Source: Spirochaetales bacterium (GTDB lineage Bacteria > Spirochaetota > Spirochaetia > DSM-16054 > Sediminispirochaetaceae). From it: a DNA stretch of 17,165 bases. A model generated the notes under the pieces. It was not told the DNA's origin and made no database searches. It was given only the letters and a program-made list of their open reading frames with translations. Shown here piece by piece: positions 1 through 8,542 of this stretch; position 1 is the first letter of the stretch, and every line of letters starts with the position of its first letter. The translations under genes were made by a program, and so were the position numbers. Where the stretch lies: contig JAASTM010000007.1 of the NCBI GenBank assembly GCA_021767325.1, forward strand, positions 1-17,165, given 5' to 3'.

Positions 1-2
1 GG

Positions 3-1409
3 GCGGTATGTGCAGCCGTGCCGGTCTCCGCAGCACTGTACGGCCTGCACCAGCTTTTTCAGGTGGTACCACTCTGGAGTACGGCGGTTGTGCTTCCGGC
101 TTCACTTGCGGCAGCCCTCGTGTCGGCCCTCATCCTGAATTTCTCTCCGACGAAGGGGCTTCATCGGGCCGATGCGGTTTTTCAGCAGCACAGCGCCCTG
201 CTCACCGCCTACCGGCTCTACAAATCACCGGGTGAGCCAAAGCCTGTGGAGAAGCTGTTTCTTGCTAGGGTCGCCCAACGCTGCGCCGCTTTGGATGCAC
301 GGCGGGTTTTTCCCCTCAAAACCGGACTCAGCCTCAAATTGGCAGCCGCAGCCGGCGCTCTTTCAATCCTGTTCTTACTCCTGCCGATGGCCGCTGCTCC
401 GCTGTTTTCCTCCCAGCAGGCGGAGCTTACAGGCGAGCTGCAAGCCCCGCTGGAAGAACTCGAGCAGAGAGCCGCCGAGCTGGCTGACACCGAGAATCTG
501 AGTGACCGGGAGTTGGCCGCCAGGATGGAGGGACTGGTCAGACGGCTTGTGGAGCGCAGCATTACCAAGCGCAATGCACAGGCGGAGGTACAGCTGCTAA
601 AGCGTGACATTCAACGCCGGATAGAGGGACTGGAGCGGGATGTGGTCGAAGATGCCCTGCCTCCGGAGCAGGAGCAACTGTCGCCCGAAGATACGGAGCT
701 GGCCCTGCGCCGCTCCCTCCGCCCGGAACAGGGCCGGCAGCAGCCGGTCGAAGGAATCAGCGGGGGCGGGAACGGATCGCAGCCCCATTCTCAGGCCCTC
801 TCGGCACTTGATGAGCTCGCCGACGAGCTGAGCGATCAGATGGCCCCCAGGGGTTCACAGAACGGCAGTAAAGACAATAAAACTGCTGAAGATCCCGCAC
901 CCCCGGCCCCGGCCGGAGAATCTCCCGGCACTGCCGGTACCGCCGAGAGCACAGGCAACGCAGAGAGCGCCGGGGCCTCTCGCGATGGCGGGGCTGGCGG
1001 GCCACCACAGAACCCCGAATCTTCCGAAGCTGGCGAGAATGCCGAAGCGGCCGACTCCGGCGGTCGCAGCACCGGAACCACCGGCTCTCTGGCCGGGGAA
1101 ACTGCCGAAGCTGACCGCTTTCAGGACAGCTTCGAGTATGTTTTCGAAGAACGGGAACTGCCCGCGCCGCAGTCCCTCGACTCACAGGATGAAGAACAGT
1201 CCGGATCACTCGAGCCGGACACCCGCATCGTCACCCGTTCTGAGGCGGAAGTGGGCAGTGTCCGTCTGGAGAGATTCGACGTGAGCCCCGAGTTCGAGCA
1301 GTCGGTAGAAGGGGTCATGGACCGTTACCGCATACCCATAGACGAACGTGAGATTGCATCCGAATACCTCTACTCGGTAGGCATAAGCGAAGCCGAACAG
1401 AACCAATAG
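3..1409 (+). CDS. Membrane protein resembling DUF4175 family, 5' end cut off by window edge
   Basis: The reading frame is open to the left edge, and the first in-frame start (GTG at 18) has no ribosome binding site, so the gene almost certainly begins outside the window. Counting from that GTG, there are hydrophobic segments at about residues 20-41 and 106-128. Between them lies an Arg/Leu/Ala-rich stretch (HSALLTAYRLYKSPG) resembling the region between the membrane segments of DUF4175 proteins, which often precede moxR. After the second segment comes a charged, probably helical region (135-212), then a long low-complexity Ser/Gly/Ala/Glu/Pro region (about 232-365) likely to be disordered, then an acidic C-terminus. 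The stop lies 17 bases before moxR, so it is probably the operon's first visible gene. The family assignment is from general resemblance only, and the molecular role is unknown. It may be a scaffold for the VWA proteins downstream. Confidence 0.7.
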   Translation, partial: AVCAAVPVSAALYGLHQLFQVVPLWSTAVVLPASLAAALVSALILNFSPTKGLHRADAVFQQHSALLTAYRLYKSPGEPKPVEKLFLARVAQRCAALDARRVFPLKTGLSLKLAAAAGALSILFLLLPMAAAPLFSSQQAELTGELQAPLEELEQRAAELADTENLSDRELAARMEGLVRRLVERSITKRNAQAEVQLLKRDIQRRIEGLERDVVEDALPPEQEQLSPEDTELALRRSLRPEQGRQQPVEGISGGGNGSQPHSQALSALDELADELSDQMAPRGSQNGSKDNKTAEDPAPPAPAGESPGTAGTAESTGNAESAGASRDGGAGGPPQNPESSEAGENAEAADSGGRSTGTTGSLAGETAEADRFQDSFEYVFEERELPAPQSLDSQDEEQSGSLEPDTRIVTRSEAEVGSVRLERFDVSPEFEQSVEGVMDRYRIPIDEREIASEYLYSVGISEAEQNQ

Positions 1410-1426
1410 TTATAAGGAGCCGGAAA

Positions 1427-2404
1427 ATGGAGTCAACCGAATTAGTCGTTGAACAATCACTGCAGAATGTACAGGCGATCCGAGATGAAATCGGCAAAGT
1501 TATAGTCGGTCAATCACAGGTACTCGATGAGCTGATGGTCTGCGTGCTTCTGGGAAAGCATGCACTATTGGAAGGAGTCCCCGGGGTAGGAAAAACTACG
1601 ATGATTAAAACCCTGGCGGACCTGTTCAGCCTCGATTTCACCAGAATCCAGTGTACCCCCGACCTGATGCCGGCGGACATTATCGGAACAAACATCCTGG
1701 TTTCACAGCTCGACTCGCACAAAGAAATACAGTTCCGCAAGGGTCCGCTGTTCACCAACCTGCTTCTGGCTGATGAAGTAAACCGGGCAACCCCGAAAAC
1801 TCAATCGGCTCTGCTGGAGGCAATGCAGGAGCATCAGGTTACGGTCGGAGTACAGACTTACCCCCTGCCGGAGCCATTCCTGGTGCTGGCCACACAGAAC
1901 CCGATCGAAATGGAGGGCACCTATCCCCTTCCCGAGGCACAGCTGGACAGATTCTTTTTCAAGATACGCATAAGCCCTCCCGGTGAAGCGGAGCTGCTGG
2001 AAATACTCGAACGGACTACCGTTCCGGCACCCTACCGTGCGGCGGCGGTGGCTTCTCTGCAGAGTGTGCAGGCGATCCGCCGGCTCATTTATCAGATTCC
2101 GGCTGCCGATGAGGTCAAGGAGTATGCAGTCCGCATAATTTCGGCCACCCATCAGACCGGTGAACACGCCAGCCCCTATATCCGGTACGGTGCCAGCCCG
2201 CGGGGCGCACAAACCCTCCTGCTGGCCGGCAAGGCGTTTGCTTTTGCCGAAGGAAGACTCAACCTGGGGTTTGAAGATATCCGCCGGGCCGCATTGCCGG
2301 CTCTGCGCCACAGACTGATTCTGACCTTCCGGGCGGAGGCCGAAGGGGTGAGCCCCGAGGCATTGATTACAGAGATTCTCGAAACGGTACCGGAGCTGAA
2401 ATGA
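1427..2404 (+). CDS. MoxR-family AAA+ ATPase
   Basis: A 325-aa cytoplasmic AAA+ ATPase of the MoxR group, of normal family length. Walker A is GVPGVGKTT at residues 50-58, Walker B is LLLADEVNR at 112-120, sensor 1 is ATQNP at 155-159, and the typical MoxR motif LPEAQLDRF lies at 168-176. The C-terminal lid holds the conserved YGASPRGAQTLL stretch. MoxR ATPases act as chaperones that mature or assemble VWA-domain partners, often by metal-dependent contact with their MIDAS sites. The gene has a good ribosome binding site (AAGGAG at 1414-1419, 7 bases before the ATG). Its stop overlaps the DUF58 start as ATGA, the classic moxR-DUF58 arrangement. The partners are most likely the DUF58 and VWA proteins encoded directly downstream. 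The substrate is not known. Confidence 0.96.
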   Translation: MESTELVVEQSLQNVQAIRDEIGKVIVGQSQVLDELMVCVLLGKHALLEGVPGVGKTTMIKTLADLFSLDFTRIQCTPDLMPADIIGTNILVSQLDSHKEIQFRKGPLFTNLLLADEVNRATPKTQSALLEAMQEHQVTVGVQTYPLPEPFLVLATQNPIEMEGTYPLPEAQLDRFFFKIRISPPGEAELLEILERTTVPAPYRAAAVASLQSVQAIRRLIYQIPAADEVKEYAVRIISATHQTGEHASPYIRYGASPRGAQTLLLAGKAFAFAEGRLNLGFEDIRRAALPALRHRLILTFRAEAEGVSPEALITEILETVPELK

Positions 2405-3279
2405 ATCCCATTCTCGATGAGACATTTCTGAAAAAACTCGAAACCCTCTCCCTTCTGGCCGGGAGCGGCTTGCGGGGTGAGCGCATAGGCCGCCACCGCT
2501 CCTACCGCCGGGGGAACAGCCTCGAGTTCTACGATCGCCGTGAATACCATCAGGGTGATGATTTCAGGTACATCGACTGGAGCATCTACACCCGGCTCGA
2601 GCGCACTGTGGTCAAAATGTTTCATGCCGAAGAGGAGATGACCGTTCATCTGTTTATCGATACGAGCGCATCCATGGGGTACGGCACCCCGTCGAAACTG
2701 CAGTGTGCCGGGCGGATAGCCGCGGCTCTCGCGTATATTGCGGTTTCCAAGCAGGACCGCGTCAAGATTATTCCGGTGACGGAAATCCCCCACGCCGCCA
2801 AATCGGCCGGCCCGGCTAAAGGGAGTGTGGGCCCGCTGTTCAGTTTTATTGGTTCGCTGCAGAGCGCAGGCAGCACCGATCTGGCCGCCTCCCTGCAGTT
2901 GTATGCCCAGGGCGAACGCTATCCCGGGTTGGCAATCGTGCTGAGCGATCTGCTTTCGCCGGCGGCGGTACAGGAGGGGCTGAGTGCACTTCTGTTCCGC
3001 GGATTTGAAATCCTGCTGATTCAGATCCTCCACCCGGATGAGATGCGACCTCCCCTGACCGGCAGCAGCCGCCTGGTAGACATGGAGAGCGGTGAACAGC
3101 TTACCCTGGAAATAGATCAGGGCGAAATAGCCGAATACCGCCGTATCCTCGACAGCTACAGCGACGAAATCGGATCTTACTGTATTGAACGGGGGATCGA
3201 GTTTATCCGCACCTCCACCGAAGTGGCAATGGAGGACATCATATTTGAGTACCTGAAAAGGGGAGTCCACCTGAAATGA
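2401..3279 (+). CDS. DUF58 protein with VWA-like fold
   Basis: A 292-aa protein with the DUF58 signature: YHQGDDFRYIDWSIYTRLE at about 49-67, followed by the VKMFHAEEE segment and a MIDAS-type DTSASMG at 87-93. DUF58 proteins are almost always encoded beside MoxR ATPases and are thought to be their partners. This one has no clear membrane segment, unlike many DUF58 proteins with two N-terminal helices, so it is probably cytoplasmic or peripheral. The start overlaps the moxR stop (ATGA at 2401-2404) with GGAG 5 bases upstream, and its own stop overlaps the next gene in the same way (3276-3279). This indicates translational coupling and perhaps fixed stoichiometry. Identity is secure, but the biochemical function of the family is not established. 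Confidence 0.95.
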   Translation: MNPILDETFLKKLETLSLLAGSGLRGERIGRHRSYRRGNSLEFYDRREYHQGDDFRYIDWSIYTRLERTVVKMFHAEEEMTVHLFIDTSASMGYGTPSKLQCAGRIAAALAYIAVSKQDRVKIIPVTEIPHAAKSAGPAKGSVGPLFSFIGSLQSAGSTDLAASLQLYAQGERYPGLAIVLSDLLSPAAVQEGLSALLFRGFEILLIQILHPDEMRPPLTGSSRLVDMESGEQLTLEIDQGEIAEYRRILDSYSDEIGSYCIERGIEFIRTSTEVAMEDIIFEYLKRGVHLK

Positions 3280-5147
3280 TCGCCTTCACCCGGCCGTGGT
3301 TTCTTCTGCTGTTGATTATACCGCTGTTGTGGATACTCTTCCTGGCGTTTAACCGGCGGCGGAGTAAGGCCGACGTCCCTTCGACCTTGATATGGAAGCA
3401 GGTTCTCCAAAGCCGATCACAGCGCCGCTTCCACTCCCGTTCCCGTCTGAACCTCCTCCTGCTGCTGCAGCTGACAGTGCTGCTCAGCGGCATTATGGCC
3501 CTGGCCGGCTTTAGTTTTTACAGCCCGCCGCAGCAGAACCTACAAGACCTCATTATAGTGATAGATACCACCGCCAGTATGCAGGTAACTCAGGGCGGCA
3601 TCAGCCGCTTCACCCGGGCCCGCAACGCCGCCATTGAAATTGTGAACGCCCCGGTTGAGGAGAACGGCGGGAGCCGCAGAATCGCACTGATCGAACTGGC
3701 CGCCCGGCCCCGGATTATTCACAGGTTCACAGAAGACCGCACTGCAGTGACGGCGGCACTGCGCTCACTGACTCCCTCCGACGAAGCCGGAGAGGCCGAT
3801 ACGGCGCTGCAGCTGGCCTACGACCTGCGCTCGCCAGCCTCCGATACAGGGGTACTGCTCTTATCCGACGGAGCATTCCAGCTGGCTGGAGAGTACCCCG
3901 GGCTGCAGGTCAGGCTGTTCGGAGAACCGGCGGCCAACAACGGCATCAGCCGCTTCTCTATTCGAAAGGTCCCCCGCAGAGAAAACGAGTATCAGGTGCT
4001 CTGCGAGTTCTTCAGTTCTTCCGAAGGTGAGCCCGGACTCTCTTATTCTCTGCTGCAAAACGGCACTACAATTCTGTCGAATGAAACCGCCCGAAGTGCC
4101 GACCGCATTCTTAGCCGGGTCCACAGCCTGCGCGGACAGCCCGGCGACATCTTCCGGCTGCAGTTAGACCGGTCGGATGCCCTGGAGGCTGACAACACGG
4201 CTTACGGCGTTATTCCGCAGCTGCCCCGCCCGAAAGTGCTCTGTGTTACTCCGGGCAACCTGTTTCTGGAAAACTTTTTCGCCGTCTTCGATGAAGCCGA
4301 TGCATTTATCTCCAACGATCCGATTGTGAAGGGCCTCTACGATGTAGTGCTGTTCGACGGGCCGCTGGGAAGTCTCAGTTTTCCTGCGGCGGTGCTGAAG
4401 ATAGACTCACGACAGACGCAAAACCCGGATGAGGCTTCAGGGAACCTGACCACAGCCGCATTCGCCCACCAGGTTTCAGACCACCCGGTGCTCGCAGGTC
4501 TCGATTTTACTGGTCTCAGCAGCCTGGTAGATCCGCAGGCGGTAATCCGTATGCCGGCGGACAGCCGGATCCTGGTGCGCTCAGCCGGCCGCCCGTTGAT
4601 AACGGCCTCAGAAAACGGTTCCCGCCGATTGCAGGTGCACTTCGACTTGCGGCAGAGCGACCTCCCCTATTCCCCCATTTTTCCGGTATTCATGTCCAAT
4701 GCAGTGTGGTGGGCCTATGCCGGAATGCTGCCGGAGCGAAGCGCTGTATTCCGCACGGGCAGCCCTATCCGCTTTCCCCACGTACTGAGCGACGGCCGCG
4801 TGCAGTTCGGCAGCAGTACAGGTAATGGGGTAAGCGCCCGAATCACAAATCACCAGTTAGAGATCGGCCGGATCCGCCGGGCCGGCCTCTACCGGGAGCA
4901 GAGCTTTGGAGGGGTTAAGATCGGGGTGAATCTGCTGAGCGCTGAAGAGTCGGACCTTACCCCGCGCTTGCAGATCAACGCAGCCCCGGCGGCCGCTGCA
5001 GCTCAGCCGAACCCGTCCCCCCGACCGTCAGGCAGCGAACAAGCCGGCGGCAGTACCCGCGAGTTCTGGCAGCTGCTGGTGGCGGTAATGCTGTTGGCCG
5101 CTGCGGCCGAATGGCTTGTATCGCACACAGGCAGGAGGCCGGAATGA
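3276..5147 (+). CDS. BatA-like membrane protein with VWA domain
   Basis: A 623-aa protein opening with the BatA (aerotolerance-regulator N-terminal) pattern: a hydrophobic helix at about 8-26, a short basic loop containing the P-S-T-L-I-W segment, then a second helix at about 58-80. A VWA domain begins at about 90 with the metal site D97-T-T-A-S101-M. This is a DxTxS variant of the usual DxSxS, which could still bind metal. The middle (about 200-520) resembles the beta-sandwich and amidotransferase-like regions of the family, including LPYSPIFPVFMSNAVWW. A C-terminal helix lies at about 598-616, so most of the chain between the second and third helices is probably extracytoplasmic. The start overlaps the DUF58 stop. 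Bat proteins were named for oxygen tolerance in Bacteroides fragilis, but that role has been questioned and should not be assumed here. Confidence 0.88.
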   Translation: MIAFTRPWFLLLLIIPLLWILFLAFNRRRSKADVPSTLIWKQVLQSRSQRRFHSRSRLNLLLLLQLTVLLSGIMALAGFSFYSPPQQNLQDLIIVIDTTASMQVTQGGISRFTRARNAAIEIVNAPVEENGGSRRIALIELAARPRIIHRFTEDRTAVTAALRSLTPSDEAGEADTALQLAYDLRSPASDTGVLLLSDGAFQLAGEYPGLQVRLFGEPAANNGISRFSIRKVPRRENEYQVLCEFFSSSEGEPGLSYSLLQNGTTILSNETARSADRILSRVHSLRGQPGDIFRLQLDRSDALEADNTAYGVIPQLPRPKVLCVTPGNLFLENFFAVFDEADAFISNDPIVKGLYDVVLFDGPLGSLSFPAAVLKIDSRQTQNPDEASGNLTTAAFAHQVSDHPVLAGLDFTGLSSLVDPQAVIRMPADSRILVRSAGRPLITASENGSRRLQVHFDLRQSDLPYSPIFPVFMSNAVWWAYAGMLPERSAVFRTGSPIRFPHVLSDGRVQFGSSTGNGVSARITNHQLEIGRIRRAGLYREQSFGGVKIGVNLLSAEESDLTPRLQINAAPAAAAAQPNPSPRPSGSEQAGGSTREFWQLLVAVMLLAAAAEWLVSHTGRRPE

Positions 5148-7903
5148 ATGCACTGACCGCCTACTTCAACTCCCCCCTGTGGCTGCTGCCGATCCTGGCG
5201 GCACCGCTCTGGATCTACCTGCTGTTTCTGATGTGCCGCAGCACAGCCTGGTGCATTCTGCGGACCGCGCTGCGGGCGACAGTCCTGCTGCTGCTCCTGC
5301 TGACCCTCGCCCAGCCGCAGTTCCTCATGGAACCGGAGGAGTCCCATACGGTTTTTCTGATCGATCGCTCGCAAAGCATGCCCCGTGCAGATTCTCTGCC
5401 GGAAAACCTGGAGCTCCTGATCCGCGATACCGCCGGTAAGGGCGGAGCGAGCCTGGTAAGCTTTGCAGAGGACTCGGTGGTTGAATCCACCTCCCTGCAT
5501 CCGCATGCGAAAATTGACCTGCGGGGTGAAGTACTGACAACCGGAACCGACCTCGAACAGGCTTTCAACCAGGCGCTTGCACTCATTCCGGAGGGATCCA
5601 AAGGCCGGGTAGTTCTTTTCAGCGACGGAAAGCAGAGCCAAGGAAGTGCGCTGCGGGCGGCAGATCACTTATCCGCACAATCGGTTCCGGTCACAGTACT
5701 GCTGCACAGCGACAGCAGCCGCGATGCCGGCATACTCACGCTTTCGGCCCCGCCGGAAGTACTGCAGGGAGAGTCTCACCGCCTGAACATTGAACTGGTC
5801 TCGAGTCACGATTTCGACGGTCAGCTGCAGTTCTACCGGAATCAGGAATATCTGGGTCAGAGGGATATCTCTGTCCGCAGCGGCCGCAACTACTATTCCT
5901 TTGTCCAGCGGATAGAAACACAGGGACTGCACACCTACGAGGTATATCTGTCGGGCAGCAACGACCTGAGACCGCAGAACGATTACGGCAAAGTCAGTGT
6001 CTTCGTCCCCGGAAAGAACCGGCTGCTGTACGTCAGCGAAGACCGGGAGGCGAGCCGCTTTCCGGTAGAGATACTCGAACTGCAGGGCTTTCAAGTAGAA
6101 ATACTCCGCCCCGGTCAGCTGCCGGCGGAGCTAGCTCAATATGCAGCCTGGGATGCGGTGATCTTCGACAATGTTCCGGCATCCGCATTATCCTTCGACA
6201 CCATGCTGGCGCTGGACCGCTATGTGCGGCTGCTGGGCGGCGGATTCGTGATGCTGGGTTCCGACAGAAGTTTCGGTCCCGGCGGATACTATAAAACACC
6301 TGTCGAACGGCTGCTGCCGGTGGATATGGATATCTCCTCGTCTATGAGTACCCCCGCCCTCACCATGATCATAGTCATGGACAAGTCCGGCAGTATGGGC
6401 AATGCTTCCATGGGAGCCAAACAGAAGCTCGACATTCTCAAGCAGTCCGCACTGTCGGCGGTGCAGGTGATGAATCCCTACTACTCGATCGGGGTACTGA
6501 GCTTCGATGCCGATGCACAGTGGATCGTCCCTGTAACCAAAGCCGGTGAAAGGCGCAGGATAATGCAGGATCTGGCCCGCATCAGCCCTGGCGGCGGCAC
6601 GGACCTGGAGGTTGCGCTGCAGGAGGCGCTGCGGGTGCTGCGCGGCGACCCGGCCAAGGTGCGTCACATTCTGGTTCTCTCGGACGGCCTGATCAAACCG
6701 GCAGACTACGAAACTCTTATCGGCGAAATTGCCGCGCAGGATATAACGGTTTCCTCTGTATCTATCGGAAGAGACTCCAACCGCAGCTTTATGGAATCCC
6801 TGGCCCGGCAGGGCGGAGGACGGTTTTATGCCGCCGACTCGATAGAGGAGGCGCCGCAGATTTTTATAACCGAGGCCAGAATGGTATCCAGGTCGCTGAT
6901 TACAGAAGAGCCGTATTTCCCGGTTCAGGCTGTAGAACATCCGGTACTGCAGGGTATCACCGCTCCGCTGCCGGCCATGCGGGGAGGAGTGCTCGCCTAT
7001 ACCAAAGATGAGGCACAGCAGGTTATTACCGGTATCGATGAGTACCCCCTGCTCTCGGTGAGACAATACGGACTGGGGCGCAGCGCCGCATTTACCTCCG
7101 ACTTAGCCGGCACCTGGTCGGATGCACTCCTGCAGCATGCGCAGTTCCCCCGCCTATGGGGACAGCTGCTGCGCTGGTGCGCCACGCCGATGAAGGCAAG
7201 CGGCTTCTTTGTTCGGCTGAAACCGCACGTCGATAACTCACTTTCTCTGGAGTGCGAACTGCGGGACGCTACCGGCGCCTTCATCAACAATGCCCGCCTC
7301 AATCTCTCGGTGTTCTACTCCGACCGGGAGAATATGGCTACTATAGTTCCGCAGACCGCGCCCGGCCGCTACAGCACGGTGATTCCACAGTCGAAATCCG
7401 GCGACACAATTCTCAGCCTCGCAGCCCGCGGCGGGGAGGATCCAGCCGCTGCAGCCCGCTACACCCGTGTGCTGCACCGGGCATATTCACCCGAGTTCAC
7501 CCCCGCCCTGAACTCGGACCAGAGCACTGAACTCATGCAGGCGCTTGCCCAAAACAGCGGCGGCCGGCTGGTAGAGTATTCCGAAAATAAGAGCCTGTAC
7601 CCGGAGCAGCTCTTTTCACCCGCCACGTCCGATCAAAAAAACGCTGACAATCGTGATTCAGTTCGATGGCATCCCCTGGTCCTGATCGCACTGCTGCTGT
7701 TTACCGTAGAGTGCGCTGCGGGCATCATCCGCACTCACCTGCATTCACTGCGCCGGGAGTCGCTGATGTTCATTCGACGAGTCCCCGGATTTAATCAGCA
7801 GCCGGCCTCAGCCCTTTCGCAGATCGAGCGGCAAAAGTCTGCCGAAACACAGCGCGATTTTTCGTTCTGGTTCGGCCGCGGTTACGGCGGTCGGTCGAAA
7901 TAA
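5144..7903 (+). CDS. Large membrane protein with two VWA domains and a GATase-like region
   Basis: A 919-aa protein from the ATG at 5144, chosen over an in-frame ATG at 5111 because GGAGG (5134-5138) lies 5 bases before it and it overlaps the previous stop as ATGA. Two helices lie at about 11-30 and 41-57, then VWA domain 1 with D74-R-S-Q-S78, T135 and D161. A linker with a beta-sandwich look follows, then a glutamine-amidotransferase-like region (about 290-395: RLLYVSED, DRYVRLLGGGFVMLG). VWA domain 2 runs from about 405 to 580 with D413-K-S-G-S417, T486-D487 and D514. The amidotransferase-like pattern then resumes (EHPVLQGI, YGLGRSAAFTSDLAGTW), so VWA 2 appears inserted in that fold. I see no obvious catalytic Cys of a real amidotransferase. 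A C-terminal helix at about 842-863 is followed by a 55-residue basic tail. It is the last gene of the operon and ends two bases before a convergent gene. Confidence 0.9.
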   Translation: MNALTAYFNSPLWLLPILAAPLWIYLLFLMCRSTAWCILRTALRATVLLLLLLTLAQPQFLMEPEESHTVFLIDRSQSMPRADSLPENLELLIRDTAGKGGASLVSFAEDSVVESTSLHPHAKIDLRGEVLTTGTDLEQAFNQALALIPEGSKGRVVLFSDGKQSQGSALRAADHLSAQSVPVTVLLHSDSSRDAGILTLSAPPEVLQGESHRLNIELVSSHDFDGQLQFYRNQEYLGQRDISVRSGRNYYSFVQRIETQGLHTYEVYLSGSNDLRPQNDYGKVSVFVPGKNRLLYVSEDREASRFPVEILELQGFQVEILRPGQLPAELAQYAAWDAVIFDNVPASALSFDTMLALDRYVRLLGGGFVMLGSDRSFGPGGYYKTPVERLLPVDMDISSSMSTPALTMIIVMDKSGSMGNASMGAKQKLDILKQSALSAVQVMNPYYSIGVLSFDADAQWIVPVTKAGERRRIMQDLARISPGGGTDLEVALQEALRVLRGDPAKVRHILVLSDGLIKPADYETLIGEIAAQDITVSSVSIGRDSNRSFMESLARQGGGRFYAADSIEEAPQIFITEARMVSRSLITEEPYFPVQAVEHPVLQGITAPLPAMRGGVLAYTKDEAQQVITGIDEYPLLSVRQYGLGRSAAFTSDLAGTWSDALLQHAQFPRLWGQLLRWCATPMKASGFFVRLKPHVDNSLSLECELRDATGAFINNARLNLSVFYSDRENMATIVPQTAPGRYSTVIPQSKSGDTILSLAARGGEDPAAAARYTRVLHRAYSPEFTPALNSDQSTELMQALAQNSGGRLVEYSENKSLYPEQLFSPATSDQKNADNRDSVRWHPLVLIALLLFTVECAAGIIRTHLHSLRRESLMFIRRVPGFNQQPASALSQIERQKSAETQRDFSFWFGRGYGGRSK

Positions 7904-7904
7904 G

Positions 7905-8465
7905 TCAGCTCACCGGGCCGCGGTAAAGGGTAACCAGCTCCATCCGGCTGTGGCAGCCCGTTTTTTTGTAGATGCTCTGGGTGTGGAGTTTCGCGGTACC
8001 GGGGCTGATGTACAGTTTCTCCCCGATTTCAGGCACAGTTTTTCCCCGCAGCAGCAGATAGAGCACATCCTGTTCGCGCTCTGAAAGACCATAGGCCCGG
8101 GCAAAGTCGCTTTTGGGAGACTGTTGCGACTCCACTACGGTCTGATCGGCCACCTCGCTCCGCTCACGGTAGCGGATGGTAAACTCATAGCCGCCTATCT
8201 GCAGGATGTCATCATGATGAACCAGGGTTCTCTGCTCGACAGGGCTGCCATTCAAATAGGTTCCGTTTCTCGAAGCGGAATCTTCAATATACAGCTCATC
8301 CCCCTCCCGATACAGGCAGGCATGCCGCCGCGAAACCCCGGCTGTTGAGAGAATGAGATCGCGGTCCGCACCGCGTCCGATGGTGAATCTGTGTTTATAG
8401 ATGGGCACTATCCAGGGCGAATTGTCGGGAAGTTGTCCCTGCAGATACCATTCACTTGTACTCAT
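7905..8465 (-). CDS. FHA domain fused to LuxR-type DNA-binding domain
   Basis: A 186-aa soluble protein. Residues about 22-98 form a forkhead-associated (FHA) domain with the phosphothreonine-binding signatures G30-R31, S45-R-R-H48 and N67-G68. Residues about 126-182 form a LuxR/GerE helix-turn-helix (LSEREQDVLYLLLRG, then ISPGTAKLHTQSIYKK). A short linker joins them. FHA domains bind phosphothreonine peptides, so this is probably a transcription factor governed by a Ser/Thr kinase or a phosphorylated partner. There is no receiver domain and no kinase gene in the window. It converges on the VWA operon with one base between stops. The start codon has no Shine-Dalgarno sequence, and a promoter -10 box lies so close that the message may be nearly leaderless. 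The domains are clear, but the regulon is unknown. Confidence 0.93.
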   Translation of the reverse strand: MSTSEWYLQGQLPDNSPWIVPIYKHRFTIGRGADRDLILSTAGVSRRHACLYREGDELYIEDSASRNGTYLNGSPVEQRTLVHHDDILQIGGYEFTIRYRERSEVADQTVVESQQSPKSDFARAYGLSEREQDVLYLLLRGKTVPEIGEKLYISPGTAKLHTQSIYKKTGCHSRMELVTLYRGPVS

Positions 8466-8473
8466 ATGCTCAA

Positions 8474-8503
8474 ATTATACCAAACGGCATATACGCTTTT
8501 CCA
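8474..8503 (-). promoter_or_regulatory. Putative promoter of the FHA-LuxR gene, nearly leaderless
   Basis: On the minus strand, an extended -10 element TGGTATAAT (TATAAT at 8479-8474) is preceded by TGGAAA (8503-8498) with an 18-base spacer. Transcription would start near 8467, only two or three bases before the ATG at 8465. A 6-bp inverted repeat, ATATGC (8464-8469) and GCATAT (8487-8492), flanks the -10 box. The -10 is a perfect match, but the -35 is only partial. Confidence 0.5.
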
Positions 8504-8542
8504 GCCTCAGGGGCTATCCTTTTCACATAAGGAGGATAAATT

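Noticed and set aside
880..1115. Low-complexity Ser/Gly/Ala/Glu stretch as a possible tandem repeat
   Set aside because: The residues recur without a fixed period at the DNA level; it looks like a disordered linker rather than a repeat array.
2176..3270. Long antisense open frame (364 aa) over the moxR end and the DUF58 gene
   Set aside because: It lies entirely opposite well-recognised genes, has no family motifs or ribosome binding site, and is expected from GC-rich codon use.
5111..5143. Earlier start for the large VWA protein
   Set aside because: It would add 11 residues lying inside the previous gene with no ribosome binding site, whereas the ATG at 5144 has GGAGG 5 bases upstream.
6188..7066. 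Antisense open frame (292 aa) within the large VWA gene
   Set aside because: The composition is odd (many His, Arg and Gln), no motifs are seen, and it sits fully inside a secure gene.
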